Source: an uncultured Bacteroidales bacterium (GTDB taxonomy: Bacteria; Bacteroidota; Bacteroidia; Bacteroidales; Paludibacteraceae). Taken from it: a stretch of DNA of 64,000 nucleotides. Position numbers and translations under genes: made by a program. This document shows, piece by piece, positions 48,791-57,745 of this stretch (position 1 is its first letter; the number at the start of each line of letters is the position of its first letter). The stretch spans positions 1 to 64,000 of the forward strand of contig CAMJJT010000009.1 in the NCBI GenBank assembly GCA_946406195.1, given 5' to 3'. The notes under the pieces were generated by a model. It was not told where the DNA came from. It saw nothing but the letters and a program-made list of their open reading frames with translations, and ran no database searches.

Positions 48791-51598
48791 TTATAGTGCG
48801 AAGCGGAACGAGATCTTCACGCCGTTTCGTCCCCATGCTGGGATGCGACGCCGAGCCATGATCGGTTCGCCGGCTTCATTGACCATTATTTTGCCTTCTG
48901 CATCAACGGCAGGATAAGGCAGTTCGTAGTCATTATAAGTAATACGGCGTACGTAGTCTATACGGATGAATTTCAAGATATTCTCAAATCCTGCGTTAAT
49001 CTCAATATACGGTAACTTGCCAATGGGCGAAGTAGAGGTACCGGATAAGAGATATCCGTTTTGATCGAAGGTAGCCCCCTGCGGCAACGCATATAGACCA
49101 TTCCCGGCTTCGGTAGGCAGGAAGGGATTGTTCTTCTTGGTCAAACCACCGTAGATAACCGATACACCGATCACGCCGCGCAACTTAAGTTTGTTCAACC
49201 CTGGGATACGGTTAATCAACCATCCTTTCATGTAATATGTCGCGTATAGCGATACATACTCGTCCATGATAAACTCCATTGGTTTCATTAAGTTGAATGC
49301 GCGTTTAGAGAGGAAGATACTTCCGCTACTTTGAGGCATATACAAATGTACAAACGGCACTTTCTGCCAGATCATACCGGTTTCTACACGCATATCTAGG
49401 TGACCGAAAGCGGAGAACCAGAAACGCTTGTCAAACAGGAAGGCGGTACGGTTGTAAATGAAGCCTTTTCCTCCGTTATGACGGTCGTCCATATAACCTA
49501 CATAGTGCGTTAGTTTGAAGGTAGGCGCATCTTTGTCGAGAATGAACGTACTCTCCTTGCCCATTCGGTCATAGGTGGCGCGGTTTCCCGGCGAATAGCG
49601 AATCTCGAATTGTCCTTCGAAATTGCGGAATGAACGGATGGGGGTTGTGGTACTGCTCCATGTGGTATCTGTACCACTGATCTGCTGCTTCCAATCAATG
49701 CGATCATAGCTGAGCACTCCTGCTGCCTCGTTATTCATGAACTCAAATCGGGTACGGATGGATAATTTATTCGCCCATTCTTTCATGTACTCTACGTTAG
49801 CACGCGTCACGTATTGGTAGAATCCCATGGTAGGCTTGCTGGTAGGGATAGAAGCAAAGATGTTATCTCGCTCAATGACTTCTGTATTAAGACCCGGTTG
49901 CTCTACATCGTACTGGCCCGTGAGGGAAATATGATGGCGCAGACCGTGATAGGCATTCCACTCGTGGGGTTCGAAGGTGTAGAGAACGGTTCCACTACCT
50001 TTCGGCCGCAGGTCCTTGGTACCGAAGGCGACGTACCCGCGGAAATACCACTGGTTATGCAACTTAGCGGTCGATGCACCGCCGACACGTAGACGCACAC
50101 CCTCCAACATATTCCAACTGACGAAGCTATAGATGGGGTAGAAGTCGAACTTAGAGTCCCAATAGTGAGACGAGTGCTCGGTGGGGATATACTCGGAGGT
50201 GATGGCATTGACGAAGAGCACCAGGCTGTTGAAAAGAGGTGTATGGGTAAACTCGTTAACCAACTCCTGTACGGAATTTTCATACCAACTCAACGGTTCT
50301 GGACGTAATTTCTCCCAGTCTTTCGAACTGACGTTCTCCGCAGTGGTGTCGTTGATCTGAGAGGTCTCGTCCGAACTTGTGAAACTGGAGAAGACATCCT
50401 TGTCTATTGGAGTGTCCAAATCCCAGTTGGTATAGATCTTCGTTTGCCGGGCAAGCAGACCTCGCTTGTTGTTGAGGATATAGAACTTGGCGTAGGTAGT
50501 CGTCCTGTCCGGCGCCCAGATACCATTCTCCAATTGCTTGTAATTATGCTCCACGGAGAAGTTACTTACGAAGTTAAGGTTGATCTCCGGTGGTACATTG
50601 ATGGCGTATTTCTTAATTCGGAATGTCGAGTCATTGACGATATAGAGGTGACCCGTAAATCCGTAACTTTGAGAGTTAACCGGCACAAAAGCCAAGTCAA
50701 TACACGGATACCCATCCACCAATATCGTATCCATGATATAATATTGATAGAAAGTAACGGCAATCGTAGAGTTTAGTGGGGATACAAAGCGGTTGAACAG
50801 TAACTGCATGTTATTGTCGTTAATCTCCACATCTTTGAAGACCGCGTTGATATTCTCTTGGAACGAACCCGAACCAATCAAATCCTCCAAACCAAATGTA
50901 CGCTTTTTCTTGAGGATGGTCTTCTCGCGGTGAGGCTTGCGTTGGAAATACTCCTCGCTCATATGTTCGCGAATACTGACTGTCACGCTCGGATACACTC
51001 CGGTCGTGTCAATATATTTCTTGACGAATAGGAAATTCTTCCAGAATGGTTTCTCCCAATTGACTTTGATGTTATCCAACGCAAAGGACATTCGGTGATA
51101 GGTCTGAGCCGTGTATTGGTCGGAAGCCTTTACACAATGTTGCTCTTTGTGGGCAATCACGTTCTGAATCAACTCAACAGCGGGGTTGCCTTTACGCTTA
51201 TAATCGCGCTTACGGTTCTTCGGAGTCACCACGATATCTTGCAGACCATACACGTCCGGCGTCAATTTAACCTTGACGTTCTTTCGGTTCTGCCCTTTTC
51301 GTAAGGTCAGTAACTCTGTTTTGAAACCCACCATCTGGAAATGCAGCGAGGTGTAACCTTGCGTATTGCTGATCGTGAAATTACCGTCCATATCGGATGT
51401 CGTACCAACCTCCGAAGGAACCACACCCTTGTTGGTTGTGGATTTGAGGAAGTAGATCTGGACGAAAGGCAGTGTCTCTCCTGTATCGCCATCTACCACC
51501 ACACCCGATATACTTGTGCGTTCCGGTGCTTCTTGCGCCATCACCGTCCCGGCGAAGCACAAGAGTAGGGATAGTATGTAAAATTTGATCTGTCGCAT
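48791..51598 (-). CDS. DUF5686 outer membrane protein with carboxypeptidase-like regulatory domain
   Basis: The 935-residue protein has a signal peptide (to about residue 21). An N-terminal CarboxypepD_reg-like domain follows at about 27-115 (ISGVVVDGDTGETLPFVQIYF, FQMVGFKTE), then a long DUF5686 region that is predicted to end in a beta-barrel (terminal GVKISFRFAL). The domain order resembles TonB-dependent-like proteins without a plug domain. Members are abundant in Bacteroidota, with no proven function. It is 23 bp downstream of the membrane glycosyltransferase and in the same operon. Confidence 0.85.
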   Translation of the reverse strand: MRQIKFYILSLLLCFAGTVMAQEAPERTSISGVVVDGDTGETLPFVQIYFLKSTTNKGVVPSEVGTTSDMDGNFTISNTQGYTSLHFQMVGFKTELLTLRKGQNRKNVKVKLTPDVYGLQDIVVTPKNRKRDYKRKGNPAVELIQNVIAHKEQHCVKASDQYTAQTYHRMSFALDNIKVNWEKPFWKNFLFVKKYIDTTGVYPSVTVSIREHMSEEYFQRKPHREKTILKKKRTFGLEDLIGSGSFQENINAVFKDVEINDNNMQLLFNRFVSPLNSTIAVTFYQYYIMDTILVDGYPCIDLAFVPVNSQSYGFTGHLYIVNDSTFRIKKYAINVPPEINLNFVSNFSVEHNYKQLENGIWAPDRTTTYAKFYILNNKRGLLARQTKIYTNWDLDTPIDKDVFSSFTSSDETSQINDTTAENVSSKDWEKLRPEPLSWYENSVQELVNEFTHTPLFNSLVLFVNAITSEYIPTEHSSHYWDSKFDFYPIYSFVSWNMLEGVRLRVGGASTAKLHNQWYFRGYVAFGTKDLRPKGSGTVLYTFEPHEWNAYHGLRHHISLTGQYDVEQPGLNTEVIERDNIFASIPTSKPTMGFYQYVTRANVEYMKEWANKLSIRTRFEFMNNEAAGVLSYDRIDWKQQISGTDTTWSSTTTPIRSFRNFEGQFEIRYSPGNRATYDRMGKESTFILDKDAPTFKLTHYVGYMDDRHNGGKGFIYNRTAFLFDKRFWFSAFGHLDMRVETGMIWQKVPFVHLYMPQSSGSIFLSKRAFNLMKPMEFIMDEYVSLYATYYMKGWLINRIPGLNKLKLRGVIGVSVIYGGLTKKNNPFLPTEAGNGLYALPQGATFDQNGYLLSGTSTSPIGKLPYIEINAGFENILKFIRIDYVRRITYNDYELPYPAVDAEGKIMVNEAGEPIMARRRIPAWGRNGVKISFRFAL

Positions 51599-51621
51599 AG
51601 TTATCAGAAAATCATAATTCG

Positions 51622-53058
51622 TTATGGCCTTCGTAATATATAAAAATCATTGTGTAAGTCTTTGTCTTCGGTATATCCTATGCCGATATAGTCCGCCTTG
51701 TAGTCGTCCGTGCAAACCACAAATTTGGGCATTCGTTGTGTGATCAATTCCCACGAATGGGCACTCATCTGAGGTGTGATCGACGGTGGGAGGAAAAAAT
51801 AGGGACTAGCCGGTTTGGCGTCCAGCAACAGCCATAAGCGGAAAACAAACGAGTAACTGGGGTCCATCACATTCCATCGGCTGCGGTCTTCTACGTCGCA
51901 GACCATGACGTAATCGTCAGCTTCTGTTTGTGAATTGATATAGCGTGCTGTCTGTTCATCCACAGAGGTGTCAAAAGGCGTCAGGCTAATATATGTGCGT
52001 CCGCTGAAAGCGCCAAGGCCGACCAGCAGGTAGATTGCGGAGGTTACAACCAGTAAGGCTTTGCGGCTACGTATGTGTTGCCATGCCAATACAAGCACTA
52101 AGGCGAACACACCGATGGTCGGGAGAACATAGTGCGGATAGCCGTTTTTTAGATAGGCATTCAGCGCCACGGTGAAAAAGAACAGGATGGTTACGAGCCA
52201 GAAAGGCCAGGTACGTTTATTGGCAAAAATGGCGTACACTACGTATGTGAAATAGGCAGGTAAGCACACGAGGGTGATAGTAAGTATTCCCATCAACCGT
52301 CTGTGGGTAGATATCGGACCATACGAACCGGTATTAAAGCGCCAATAGCCCTCTATAAAACCATCGATATTATCTTGCTGTACCAGCCATATAGCGATTG
52401 GTACGAGTATGATTCCTACCCCTAACACGACCCCCAACGCATAGCGACCAAAGACACGCGGATCATAGTGGCGAATAAGATGCCAAAGGATAAAACCGGC
52501 AATAGGTATCATGCAAGCCGACGTGTTGGGCTTGATCATCATACAGATAGCCACACTCAGGGAGAATAGGAAAATTTCCGTTAAAGAGCAGTATTGGTCA
52601 TCCTTGAGTCGCTTGGCTAGTAGATAGCAGCTGTAGATACAGCCCGGCATCACCAACCAATCCGATCCGCCTTCGTTGACGAAAGGTAGTTGAATAAAAC
52701 ATGCCATGAGGAATGTGATCCACAACGCATGTGAACTATCGACGTACAGTTTCGCCATGCGATAAATAAGGCAGAGCGAGAGGAATAAAATGAGGATATC
52801 CATCAGCCAAACGCCGTAAGGAGTAGCAGAAGAGGTAAGCCAATAAACTATATAAACCGGAAAGACGAGCGGTCCCTTATGGTCGAACATGTCTTGGTAT
52901 AACACCAGCCCTTGCTTCATCCATCCCGCAATACTTGCGTAGATGCATATATCTGTCGGGTAATTGCCGTTCCCCCAAGGTGCCATAGTATGAGGAATCT
53001 GCAGTATAAAACTAATAAGTGCTAATAACCAATACGCTATTTTTTCAGTCAGTTTCAT
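51622..53058 (-). CDS. Polytopic membrane glycosyltransferase (GT-C, ArnT/PMT-like)
   Basis: The 478-residue protein has about ten or eleven helices. The first periplasmic loop carries the catalytic-type acidic segment (GNYPTDICIYASIAGWMKQGLVLYQD) and the second carries DHKGPL, both typical of lipid-linked sugar-dependent GT-C enzymes. A short periplasmic C-terminal domain follows (VMVCDVEDRSRWNVMDPSY). It probably adds a sugar from a polyprenyl-phosphate donor to a surface molecule. It begins one base after the stop of the DAHP synthase gene. Confidence 0.82.
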   Translation of the reverse strand: MKLTEKIAYWLLALISFILQIPHTMAPWGNGNYPTDICIYASIAGWMKQGLVLYQDMFDHKGPLVFPVYIVYWLTSSATPYGVWLMDILILFLSLCLIYRMAKLYVDSSHALWITFLMACFIQLPFVNEGGSDWLVMPGCIYSCYLLAKRLKDDQYCSLTEIFLFSLSVAICMMIKPNTSACMIPIAGFILWHLIRHYDPRVFGRYALGVVLGVGIILVPIAIWLVQQDNIDGFIEGYWRFNTGSYGPISTHRRLMGILTITLVCLPAYFTYVVYAIFANKRTWPFWLVTILFFFTVALNAYLKNGYPHYVLPTIGVFALVLVLAWQHIRSRKALLVVTSAIYLLVGLGAFSGRTYISLTPFDTSVDEQTARYINSQTEADDYVMVCDVEDRSRWNVMDPSYSFVFRLWLLLDAKPASPYFFLPPSITPQMSAHSWELITQRMPKFVVCTDDYKADYIGIGYTEDKDLHNDFYILRRP

Positions 53059-53059
53059 A

Positions 53060-54103
53060 TTATAATTGTTGTTTTAGACTCTGTTCATGTATTAAGTCCC
53101 ACAGCCGTAACGCGAACTCTTTCTGTCCGCTGTCTTTGAAACGGTCGGTGTTCTTTATTCTTTCTACAATCTCTTGATAGCGCCCGGGTTGCAACGGAGC
53201 CACACCATGCGCTTTCTTCCATTCGCCGATACGCTTGCTCACATCCATTCGTGCCGCAATAGTGTCCCATAAACGTGCGTCCAATTCATCGATCTCGGCC
53301 CTCAGCCAATTCAGTTCTTCCTGGCCGTCACTAGTCGAAAACACGCTAACGACACGCATACGACACGCTAACGGATCGAGACTGTCTCGGAGGCATCTCG
53401 GGGTAATCTGCTGGTCAACGTCGGATAAAGCCTCCTTCGGATTACAATGCACTTCTATCATCGCGCCATCCAATCCCAACTCGCCAATCTTACCCATCAA
53501 CTCTGGCACTTTGTTGGCATCGCCGCTCATATGACTCGGATCCAGCAACATTGGTATATCCGGACGAGCCAACCGTACTTGATGTGCCATCGACCAACAC
53601 GGCGCATGGTTACATCCTCTGTGAATCGCCATCACAGGAAGACCTGTCTTCTCCAGCCGTTCTATATTCCCGATCCACAATGCCGCATCCGCGTTCACCG
53701 GGTTCTTAATCAATATCCCCTTCAGATTAAAATCTAAAATCTTAAATCTTAAATCTGAAATAGCGGAGCAAATCGATTGCACAGCAATTGGATTTGCGGA
53801 GCTTCGCGCTCCTATCCATAAATAATCAATCCCTGCCTTCAATGCTGCCTCTACATGCTCCGGACTTGCTACCTCAGTCGCAACTTCTGTGCCGTACAGC
53901 TCTTTCGCTTCTTTCAACCATTCCAACGCCTCTTCTCCGGCTCCTTGATACGTACGCGGACTCGTGCGCGGTTTCCATGCGCCCGCGCGAAAAATATAAT
54001 GAGTATCACCGCAGACCTCTTTTAACTGGCGTGCGGTGAGTAACACTTGCTCACGACTTTCGGCGCTGCATGGACCCAATATGTATATTGGCGCGGAAAT
54101 CAA
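53060..54103 (-). CDS. Bifunctional DAHP synthase / chorismate mutase
   Basis: The 347-residue fusion joins a KDPG-aldolase-like DAHP synthase (ILGPCSAES near the N-terminus, WKPRTSPRTYQG, AIHRGCN, LLDPSHMSGD) to an AroQ-type chorismate mutase (LRAEIDELDARLWDTIAARMDVSKRIGEWKK). It covers the first and a branch step of aromatic amino acid synthesis. Two short tandem repeats are read in frame: residues about 116-127 (DLRFKILDFNL) and about 244-255 (PLACRMRVVSV), the latter between the two enzyme domains. The enzyme sits unexpectedly in an operon of envelope genes and overlaps the preceding lipoprotein gene by four bases. Confidence 0.93.
   Translation of the reverse strand: MISAPIYILGPCSAESREQVLLTARQLKEVCGDTHYIFRAGAWKPRTSPRTYQGAGEEALEWLKEAKELYGTEVATEVASPEHVEAALKAGIDYLWIGARSSANPIAVQSICSAISDLRFKILDFNLKGILIKNPVNADAALWIGNIERLEKTGLPVMAIHRGCNHAPCWSMAHQVRLARPDIPMLLDPSHMSGDANKVPELMGKIGELGLDGAMIEVHCNPKEALSDVDQQITPRCLRDSLDPLACRMRVVSVFSTSDGQEELNWLRAEIDELDARLWDTIAARMDVSKRIGEWKKAHGVAPLQPGRYQEIVERIKNTDRFKDSGQKEFALRLWDLIHEQSLKQQL
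53341..53373. repeat. 11 bp tandem repeat, three copies, in the DAHP/chorismate mutase linker
   Basis: ACACGCTAACG (53341-53351), ACACGCATACG (53352-53362) and ACACGCTAACG (53363-53373). The 33 bp add eleven codons without a frameshift. Confidence 0.9.
53723..53757. repeat. AT-rich AAATCTTAAATCTT repeat inside the DAHP synthase domain
   Basis: The plus strand runs CAGATTAAAATCT, then AAAATCTT and two AAATCTT-type units, ending AAATCTG, so the ends are also inverted repeats. It encodes DLRFKILDFNL between the helix and strand that adjoin directly in most homologues. Confidence 0.8.
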
Positions 54104-54546
54104 TACACGATTTGCATATGGAAAAACATCTCTTCCAGATCCGCAGGCTCGTACTGATAGTCGGAATTAGTGATATAGACGCGGATATAACCCAGACCTA
54201 CTTCATAATCAATACGTTGTGAGTAGTTCACAATCTGTTGCTGGTCATCGTACGCCTGCTTGAATCGGAACTCCGGTAGAGCGATCATGAACGCATTTTT
54301 TGTCCCGGAATTATACTCATGGCTCATCGTCCATGTACCGTAGTTATAGACACGCTCCGAAATATCAGAGGTTGGGAAATAGTAGGAATACCATTTGTTC
54401 TGATCATCAAAAGCCCATGCGTTCTGCGGCACTCGGAAATCAATGGTCATCGTTCGCAATGAACGACTGCTTGGCTCGTTAGTCGAACAACTCGATAAAC
54501 ACAGACAAACCAACGCAATCAGACCTATAATCACTCGATTTTTCAT
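54100..54546 (-). CDS. Small lipoprotein of unknown function
   Basis: The 148-residue product has a lipobox LSSC (Cys20). The mature part is beta-rich (MTIDFRVPQNAWAFDDQNKWYSYYFP, YEVGLGYIRVYITNSDYQY), resembling short Bacteroidales lipoproteins without a named domain. The ATG at 54546 is chosen because the promoter's -7 box lies at 54567-54574. Upstream in-frame codons cannot be in the transcript. First gene of the leftward operon running to 47945. Confidence 0.8.
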   Translation of the reverse strand: MKNRVIIGLIALVCLCLSSCSTNEPSSRSLRTMTIDFRVPQNAWAFDDQNKWYSYYFPTSDISERVYNYGTWTMSHEYNSGTKNAFMIALPEFRFKQAYDDQQQIVNYSQRIDYEVGLGYIRVYITNSDYQYEPADLEEMFFHMQIVY

Positions 54547-54566
54547 AAAAATAACAATTTTGCGCA

Positions 54567-54598
54567 CAAAATTACTGCTTTTTTTGCATATATGCAAA
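54567..54598 (-). promoter_or_regulatory. Promoter of the lipoprotein-DAHP synthase-GT-DUF5686 operon
   Basis: On the minus strand TTTG (54595-54598), 20 bp, TAATTTTG (54567-54574). The spacer reads CATATATGCAAAAAAAGCAG. The leader is only about 15 bases. Confidence 0.83.
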
Positions 54599-54621
54599 TT
54601 TTTTTGTACTTTTATGTATAT

Positions 54622-56589
54622 TTAGTCTTGTTTTACTCTTAAATCGTTGTTAATCATGCGGGAGACGTATTGCTGGATATACGCTTTGAGGTATCGCACC
54701 ATGTCGATCACTTCGGGGCTTTGGCTCATCTCATCGACCAGGTTGTGCTTCAGCGACCGGTCCTGCTTGAAATTATACACCGCTGTCACTTTCTGTTCGT
54801 CAAACTGGACGAGCAGACTATCGGAGAAGATCTGATGGACGGGGTAGTTGTAGTTGACGATATAGCGGTGCTCACGCGGCCTTGTCAGCACATCCTCGCC
54901 AAAGGCGAAGTAGGGTTTGTCGTAGCCCAGATAACCCAGTACGGAGGGCATGATATCCACCTGGGCGATCATATCGTCCTGCATTCCCGTTAGCGAGTCG
55001 TCGGGACTGTAGAAGAAGATGGGAATCTCGAATAGTCCTTTTGCATTGCTGTATTCCTCGTGGGTTAACTCATTGGTATGGTCGGCAGTAAAGACAAAGA
55101 GGGTATTGTCGTACCATGGTTGGGTGCGTGCGCAGCGGAAGAAGTGTCGCAGCGCGTGGTCGCTATAACCGATGCATTTATGGAGGGGATGGGGTCCCTC
55201 GGGGAAGGTGTCGCGGTATTGCTCGGGCACTTTGAACGGCTGGTGGGACGAGGCGGTGAAGATAGCGGTGCAGAAAGGCTGCGGCTGACGGTTTAGACCG
55301 CGCAGGAAAAACTGGAGAAACTCATCGTCCCAGACTGCCCACGTGCCGTCGAAAGCCTCGGGGCCGTCGTACTCTTCGTAGCCGTAGTGGCTTTGGAATC
55401 CCGCAGCGCGCGAGAAGGCGTTGAAGCCCATCGAACCACTCGGCGCACCATGCCAGAAACTGCTGGAGTAACCTTTCTCCGCCAGGCAATAGGCGAGCGA
55501 ACTGATGTCATTGGTGGAATAGGGCGTGAGGATATACGACTCATACATCAGTTGTATAGAGGCGAGCGTAGAGGGCATCGCCTCGATGGATTTGCGGCCC
55601 GAAGCCAGACTAAGCCGGTAGGAGCGACTATGCTCTAAGAGTGAGTCGAGGAAGGGAGTGTAGCCCTGATACGTGCCGTTGTCCAGATCGTGGTTGAAGA
55701 ACCCGATATATTCTTTGCTGAAACTCTCCAATATGAAGATGACCACGTTCATGCCCTCGTGGCCAGTGACGAGCGTGTCCGGCGCTTGGTGGATAGGCGT
55801 GAAGATTTCCTCCATCTCCTGTTCATCGTAGTAGTGTACTTCTTCGAATCCCAGGTTTTCCAGCGAACGAATCAACGAGAACGGGGTGTTGAGCACAATG
55901 CCTGTCTCGATGGGTTCATTGGTATATTCCAGCGCGTAACTCACGTTGATGACGCGTGTATACATGTGTACGCCATTGCGTATGCCGACCACTGTGACGA
56001 AGGCCGTGAGGCTGATGATGAGCGACTCCACGGGATAATAGAGCCAGGGGTTGTAGCGCTTTTCCACTACCGGTGGACGACGGCTGAGCAGGAAGAAAGC
56101 GGCTAACAGCGCGATGCCGAAGAGCGTGACGTACCAATATTGCACAGCGGCCTGACTGAAGATAGAAAGCAGGTTGCCGTCGTTCTGAAACTCGGTGAAC
56201 ACGCGGCAGGTGGTGCGGCGGTCGGTAAAGCGAAAATAGATTGTGTCCACACAGTTGGCCACCAACCCGAGTACGTTAGGGATCCAGTAGGACCATTGTA
56301 TGGCCTGACGATACCCCTTGAGCGAACGCCATGCTTCGGGCCAGGGAAAAAGGGCCAGCAGCAGGTATAGCGAATTGGAGAACAATACCGTCGAACGATC
56401 GAACACCGTACCGCCCAGACAAAGCTCCATCAGGTGGGAGAACGAAATGTCCGAGAACAGGTCGCGATTGACGTAATAAAAAAACAGGCGTGAGAGGGTG
56501 TAGAGCACCATCAGTAACGCGATGTTGCAGGCCGCAACAATCCACGGATGATACCATATCCTCCGCCACCGAGAATCAGCGTGTGTCAT
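54622..56589 (-). CDS. Second LtaS-like membrane phosphotransferase/sulfatase-fold protein
   Basis: The 655-residue protein has five N-terminal helices (to about residue 210) and a sulfatase-fold domain. NVVIFILESFSKEYIG supplies the metal glutamate, SGRKSIEAMPS the probable nucleophilic serine, FWHGAPSG and SSHQPFKVP the substrate-side histidines, and FTADHTNE the metal Asp/His pair. It is closer to the LTA-synthase family core than the protein at 46172. GC content is visibly higher than in neighbouring genes. It is a single-gene unit with its own promoter and ends 24 bp before the next operon's -33 box. Confidence 0.88.
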   Translation of the reverse strand: MTHADSRWRRIWYHPWIVAACNIALLMVLYTLSRLFFYYVNRDLFSDISFSHLMELCLGGTVFDRSTVLFSNSLYLLLALFPWPEAWRSLKGYRQAIQWSYWIPNVLGLVANCVDTIYFRFTDRRTTCRVFTEFQNDGNLLSIFSQAAVQYWYVTLFGIALLAAFFLLSRRPPVVEKRYNPWLYYPVESLIISLTAFVTVVGIRNGVHMYTRVINVSYALEYTNEPIETGIVLNTPFSLIRSLENLGFEEVHYYDEQEMEEIFTPIHQAPDTLVTGHEGMNVVIFILESFSKEYIGFFNHDLDNGTYQGYTPFLDSLLEHSRSYRLSLASGRKSIEAMPSTLASIQLMYESYILTPYSTNDISSLAYCLAEKGYSSSFWHGAPSGSMGFNAFSRAAGFQSHYGYEEYDGPEAFDGTWAVWDDEFLQFFLRGLNRQPQPFCTAIFTASSHQPFKVPEQYRDTFPEGPHPLHKCIGYSDHALRHFFRCARTQPWYDNTLFVFTADHTNELTHEEYSNAKGLFEIPIFFYSPDDSLTGMQDDMIAQVDIMPSVLGYLGYDKPYFAFGEDVLTRPREHRYIVNYNYPVHQIFSDSLLVQFDEQKVTAVYNFKQDRSLKHNLVDEMSQSPEVIDMVRYLKAYIQQYVSRMINNDLRVKQD

Positions 56590-56611
56590 AATACATCTTA
56601 AAAAACTGCGA

Positions 56612-56643
56612 CAAAATTACTGCTTTTTTTTCAAATATGCAAA
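56612..56643 (-). promoter_or_regulatory. Promoter of the second LtaS-like gene
   Basis: On the minus strand TTTG (56640-56643), 20 bp, TAATTTTG (56612-56619). The spacer reads CATATTTGAAAAAAAAGCAG. It is divergent from the promoter at 56670. Confidence 0.83.
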
Positions 56644-56669
56644 TTATTACGAAAAAAACAGTCGAAATC

Positions 56670-56700
56670 TTGCGTATATGAGATTTTTTTTGTAATTTTG
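56670..56700 (+). promoter_or_regulatory. Promoter of the glucosaminidase-mutS2 cluster
   Basis: TTG (56670-56672), 20 bp, TAATTTTG (56693-56700). The spacer contains a small AAATCT/AGATTT inverted repeat (56665-56686) and a T-run, closely resembling the spacer of the promoter at 44597. Confidence 0.78.
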
Positions 56701-56731
56701 CCGCGTAAAATTGTTGCTAATCAGAATGGTT

Positions 56732-57745
56732 ATGAAGAAATACGTATTTTTTATAGTGGCGTTGTTGGCTGCAATGAGCCTGTCAGCGCAGCGGCAGGAT
56801 CCTACTTATCTCTCGTATATCGAGGTATGGAAAGAGACGGCAGTAGCCAATCAGGCGGATTATGGTATCCCTGCTTCTATTATTATGGCGCAAGCTCTCC
56901 TCGAATCGGCTGCCGGACAGAGTGAATTGGCGGTCAACGCGCGAAACCACTTTGGTATCAAGTGCAATAAAGATTGGTTCGGTGGGGTGTATTATTATGA
57001 CGATGACAGCAAGGGTGAGTGTTTCCGCCAATACGGTGACGCGGCGCAGTCCTTCAAAGATCATGCGCTCTTCCTTCAACGTCCGCGCTATGCTACTTGT
57101 TTCGAAATAGCCTTGGAGGACTATGAGGGATGGGCAAGACGCCTCAAAGAGTGCGGCTATGCTACCGACCCGCTCTATGCCTCCAAACTCATCAAACTCA
57201 TTGAGGATTATCGCCTCGACACCTTGGCTTTTCCCCAGGAGGCTAAACAGCAACCTCACTCCAAGAAACCGCTCAAAGCGGCTGTGGTTCGTAAGTCCGA
57301 ACCGATCATGGTTGTCAATAACGATCCAGAACCGCCTTATGTCGTACCTTTATCGGCGAAAGCAGAGAAAGAAGCGTTCTTCCTTATGCATCCTAAGAAG
57401 AAATGTAATGGCATCTCTTATGTCGAAGCGCGCGAGGATGATACTTATGCGAACGTCGCTTTCCGCCTCAACGTGCGCGAACGCGAATTGCGCGAACATA
57501 ATGACGCACTCGGACGTGATATGCAAAAGGGTGACCGTATATACCTCTCTGCAAAGAAAAAAACAGGTTCGAACGCTTATACGTGGACGTATCCCGGACA
57601 GCCTTTGTGGCTCTTGAGTCAGGAGGAAGGAGTAACCATCGAGTCTATTCAGCAATACAACGGACTCGATCCGCAAGTACGTACCTTCCGTACCCGCCAG
57701 AAAATCTATCTCCGCAAAGTGAAAGAAGATGGCTCAGTCCGTTAA
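56732..57745 (+). CDS. Secreted glucosaminidase-type peptidoglycan hydrolase with LysM
   Basis: The 337-residue protein has a signal peptide (MKKYVFFIVALLAAMSLSA). A mannosyl-glycoprotein endo-beta-N-acetylglucosaminidase (FlgJ/LytD-type) domain covers about 25-165: GIPASIIMAQALLESAAGQSELA contains the catalytic glutamate, and NHFGIKC is the second family block. LysM-like segments follow (about 235-280 and 285-333, ending YNGLDPQVRTFRTRQKIYL). It would cleave glycan strands during growth or division. The start is the third possible in-frame ATG-type codon, preferred because it opens the signal peptide. It overlaps the DUF721 gene by 17 bases. Confidence 0.88.
   Translation: MKKYVFFIVALLAAMSLSAQRQDPTYLSYIEVWKETAVANQADYGIPASIIMAQALLESAAGQSELAVNARNHFGIKCNKDWFGGVYYYDDDSKGECFRQYGDAAQSFKDHALFLQRPRYATCFEIALEDYEGWARRLKECGYATDPLYASKLIKLIEDYRLDTLAFPQEAKQQPHSKKPLKAAVVRKSEPIMVVNNDPEPPYVVPLSAKAEKEAFFLMHPKKKCNGISYVEAREDDTYANVAFRLNVRERELREHNDALGRDMQKGDRIYLSAKKKTGSNAYTWTYPGQPLWLLSQEEGVTIESIQQYNGLDPQVRTFRTRQKIYLRKVKEDGSVR

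Noticed and set aside
56665..56691. Rho-independent terminator at the AAATCT/AGATTT repeat
   Set aside because: The stem is only six A/T-rich pairs and no gene ends upstream on that strand (the left gene is divergent). It is better read as part of the promoter spacer.
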